Origin: Nostoc parmelioides FACHB-3921
Lineage (GTDB): Bacteria; Cyanobacteriota; Cyanobacteriia; Cyanobacteriales; Nostocaceae
Direction of reading: 5' to 3'
NCBI RefSeq assembly: GCF_014696625.1
Contig: NZ_JACJQL010000020.1
Coordinates: 50,775 to 114,774 of the forward strand
Length of the DNA: 64,000 nucleotides
Shown here: piece after piece, positions 63,914 to 64,000 of the stretch
Numbering within the stretch: the first letter of the stretch is position 1
Layout: every line of letters starts with the position of its first letter
The notes under the pieces: generated by a model
Told to the model about the DNA's origin: nothing
What the model saw: the letters and a program-made list of their open reading frames with translations, nothing else
The model's database searches: none
Program-made: the position numbers and the translations under genes

Positions 63914-64000
63914 ATTTTATAGGAAAATAAACAGAGGAGCTAGAAAAGCGAGTATTAATAATGACAAGCCCCTTAAAAAGAATAGAATCATACCCAGAGG

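Overview
The window is chromosomal DNA of a filamentous, probably heterocyst-forming cyanobacterium of the Nostoc/Anabaena type. The evidence is low-to-medium GC, many HIP1 octamers (GCGATCGC), STRR-type tandem heptamers and small MITEs between genes, several PEP-CTERM proteins, and a scytonemin (UV sunscreen) cluster. The species cannot be fixed from sequence alone.

Layout. 1-7300: a small secreted protein, a broken SnoaL/NTF2-like gene, a GC-rich prolyl oligopeptidase that looks imported, an SPFH/band-7 membrane protein and a short-chain dehydrogenase. 7638-10512 (minus): an AraC-type response regulator and a PAS histidine kinase, placed divergently from the scytonemin genes as in Nostoc punctiforme. 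11555-20112: scyABCDEF. 20210-27926: the ebo genes (eboA, B, C, D, E, F) with a prephenate dehydrogenase (tyrA) set between eboC and eboD. 28328-35951: trpE(G), trpC, trpA, trpB, trpD and a DAHP synthase. Together, the aromatic block supplies tryptophan and prephenate/4-hydroxyphenylpyruvate precursors, ScyB and ScyA make and couple the indole and phenol ketoacids, ScyC cyclises, Ebo proteins are thought to help move the monomer to the periplasm, and the predicted secreted NHL proteins ScyD/E/F act there. The tyrP, dsbA and glycosyltransferase genes found in the N. punctiforme cluster are not present here.

36000-39500 is accessory DNA. It holds a protein made of 21-bp/7-residue NPFAGG repeats flanked by an inverted pair of MITEs, a second repeat protein (GNGNW units) with a PEP-CTERM tail but no signal peptide, a small gene broken by a palindromic insertion at a HIP1 site, and an IS630-like remnant that itself contains a MITE. 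39608-46572: cytochrome P450, a SPOR-like secreted protein, mnmA with a clear terminator, a small PEP-CTERM protein and a Tat-exported PhoD phosphatase. 46764-54227 (minus): a two-partner-secretion (haemagglutinin-type) protein and three tandem zinc metalloproteases with WGWNGYW repeats.

54770-62383: a DUF928 protein, a CHASE2 hybrid histidine kinase, a receiver-histidine kinase overlapping it by 4 bp, and a TPR-CHAT (caspase-like) protein; these look like one signalling unit. A tRNA-Gly(CCC) follows on the minus strand. Immediately past its 3' end lie three tandem ~20-bp repeats resembling the TnsB-binding ends of Tn7-like/type V-K CRISPR-associated transposons, followed on the other side by IS4-transposase and CHAT-gene remnants, so the site looks like an integration hotspot. 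All assignments come from reading the sequence; no database search was run.
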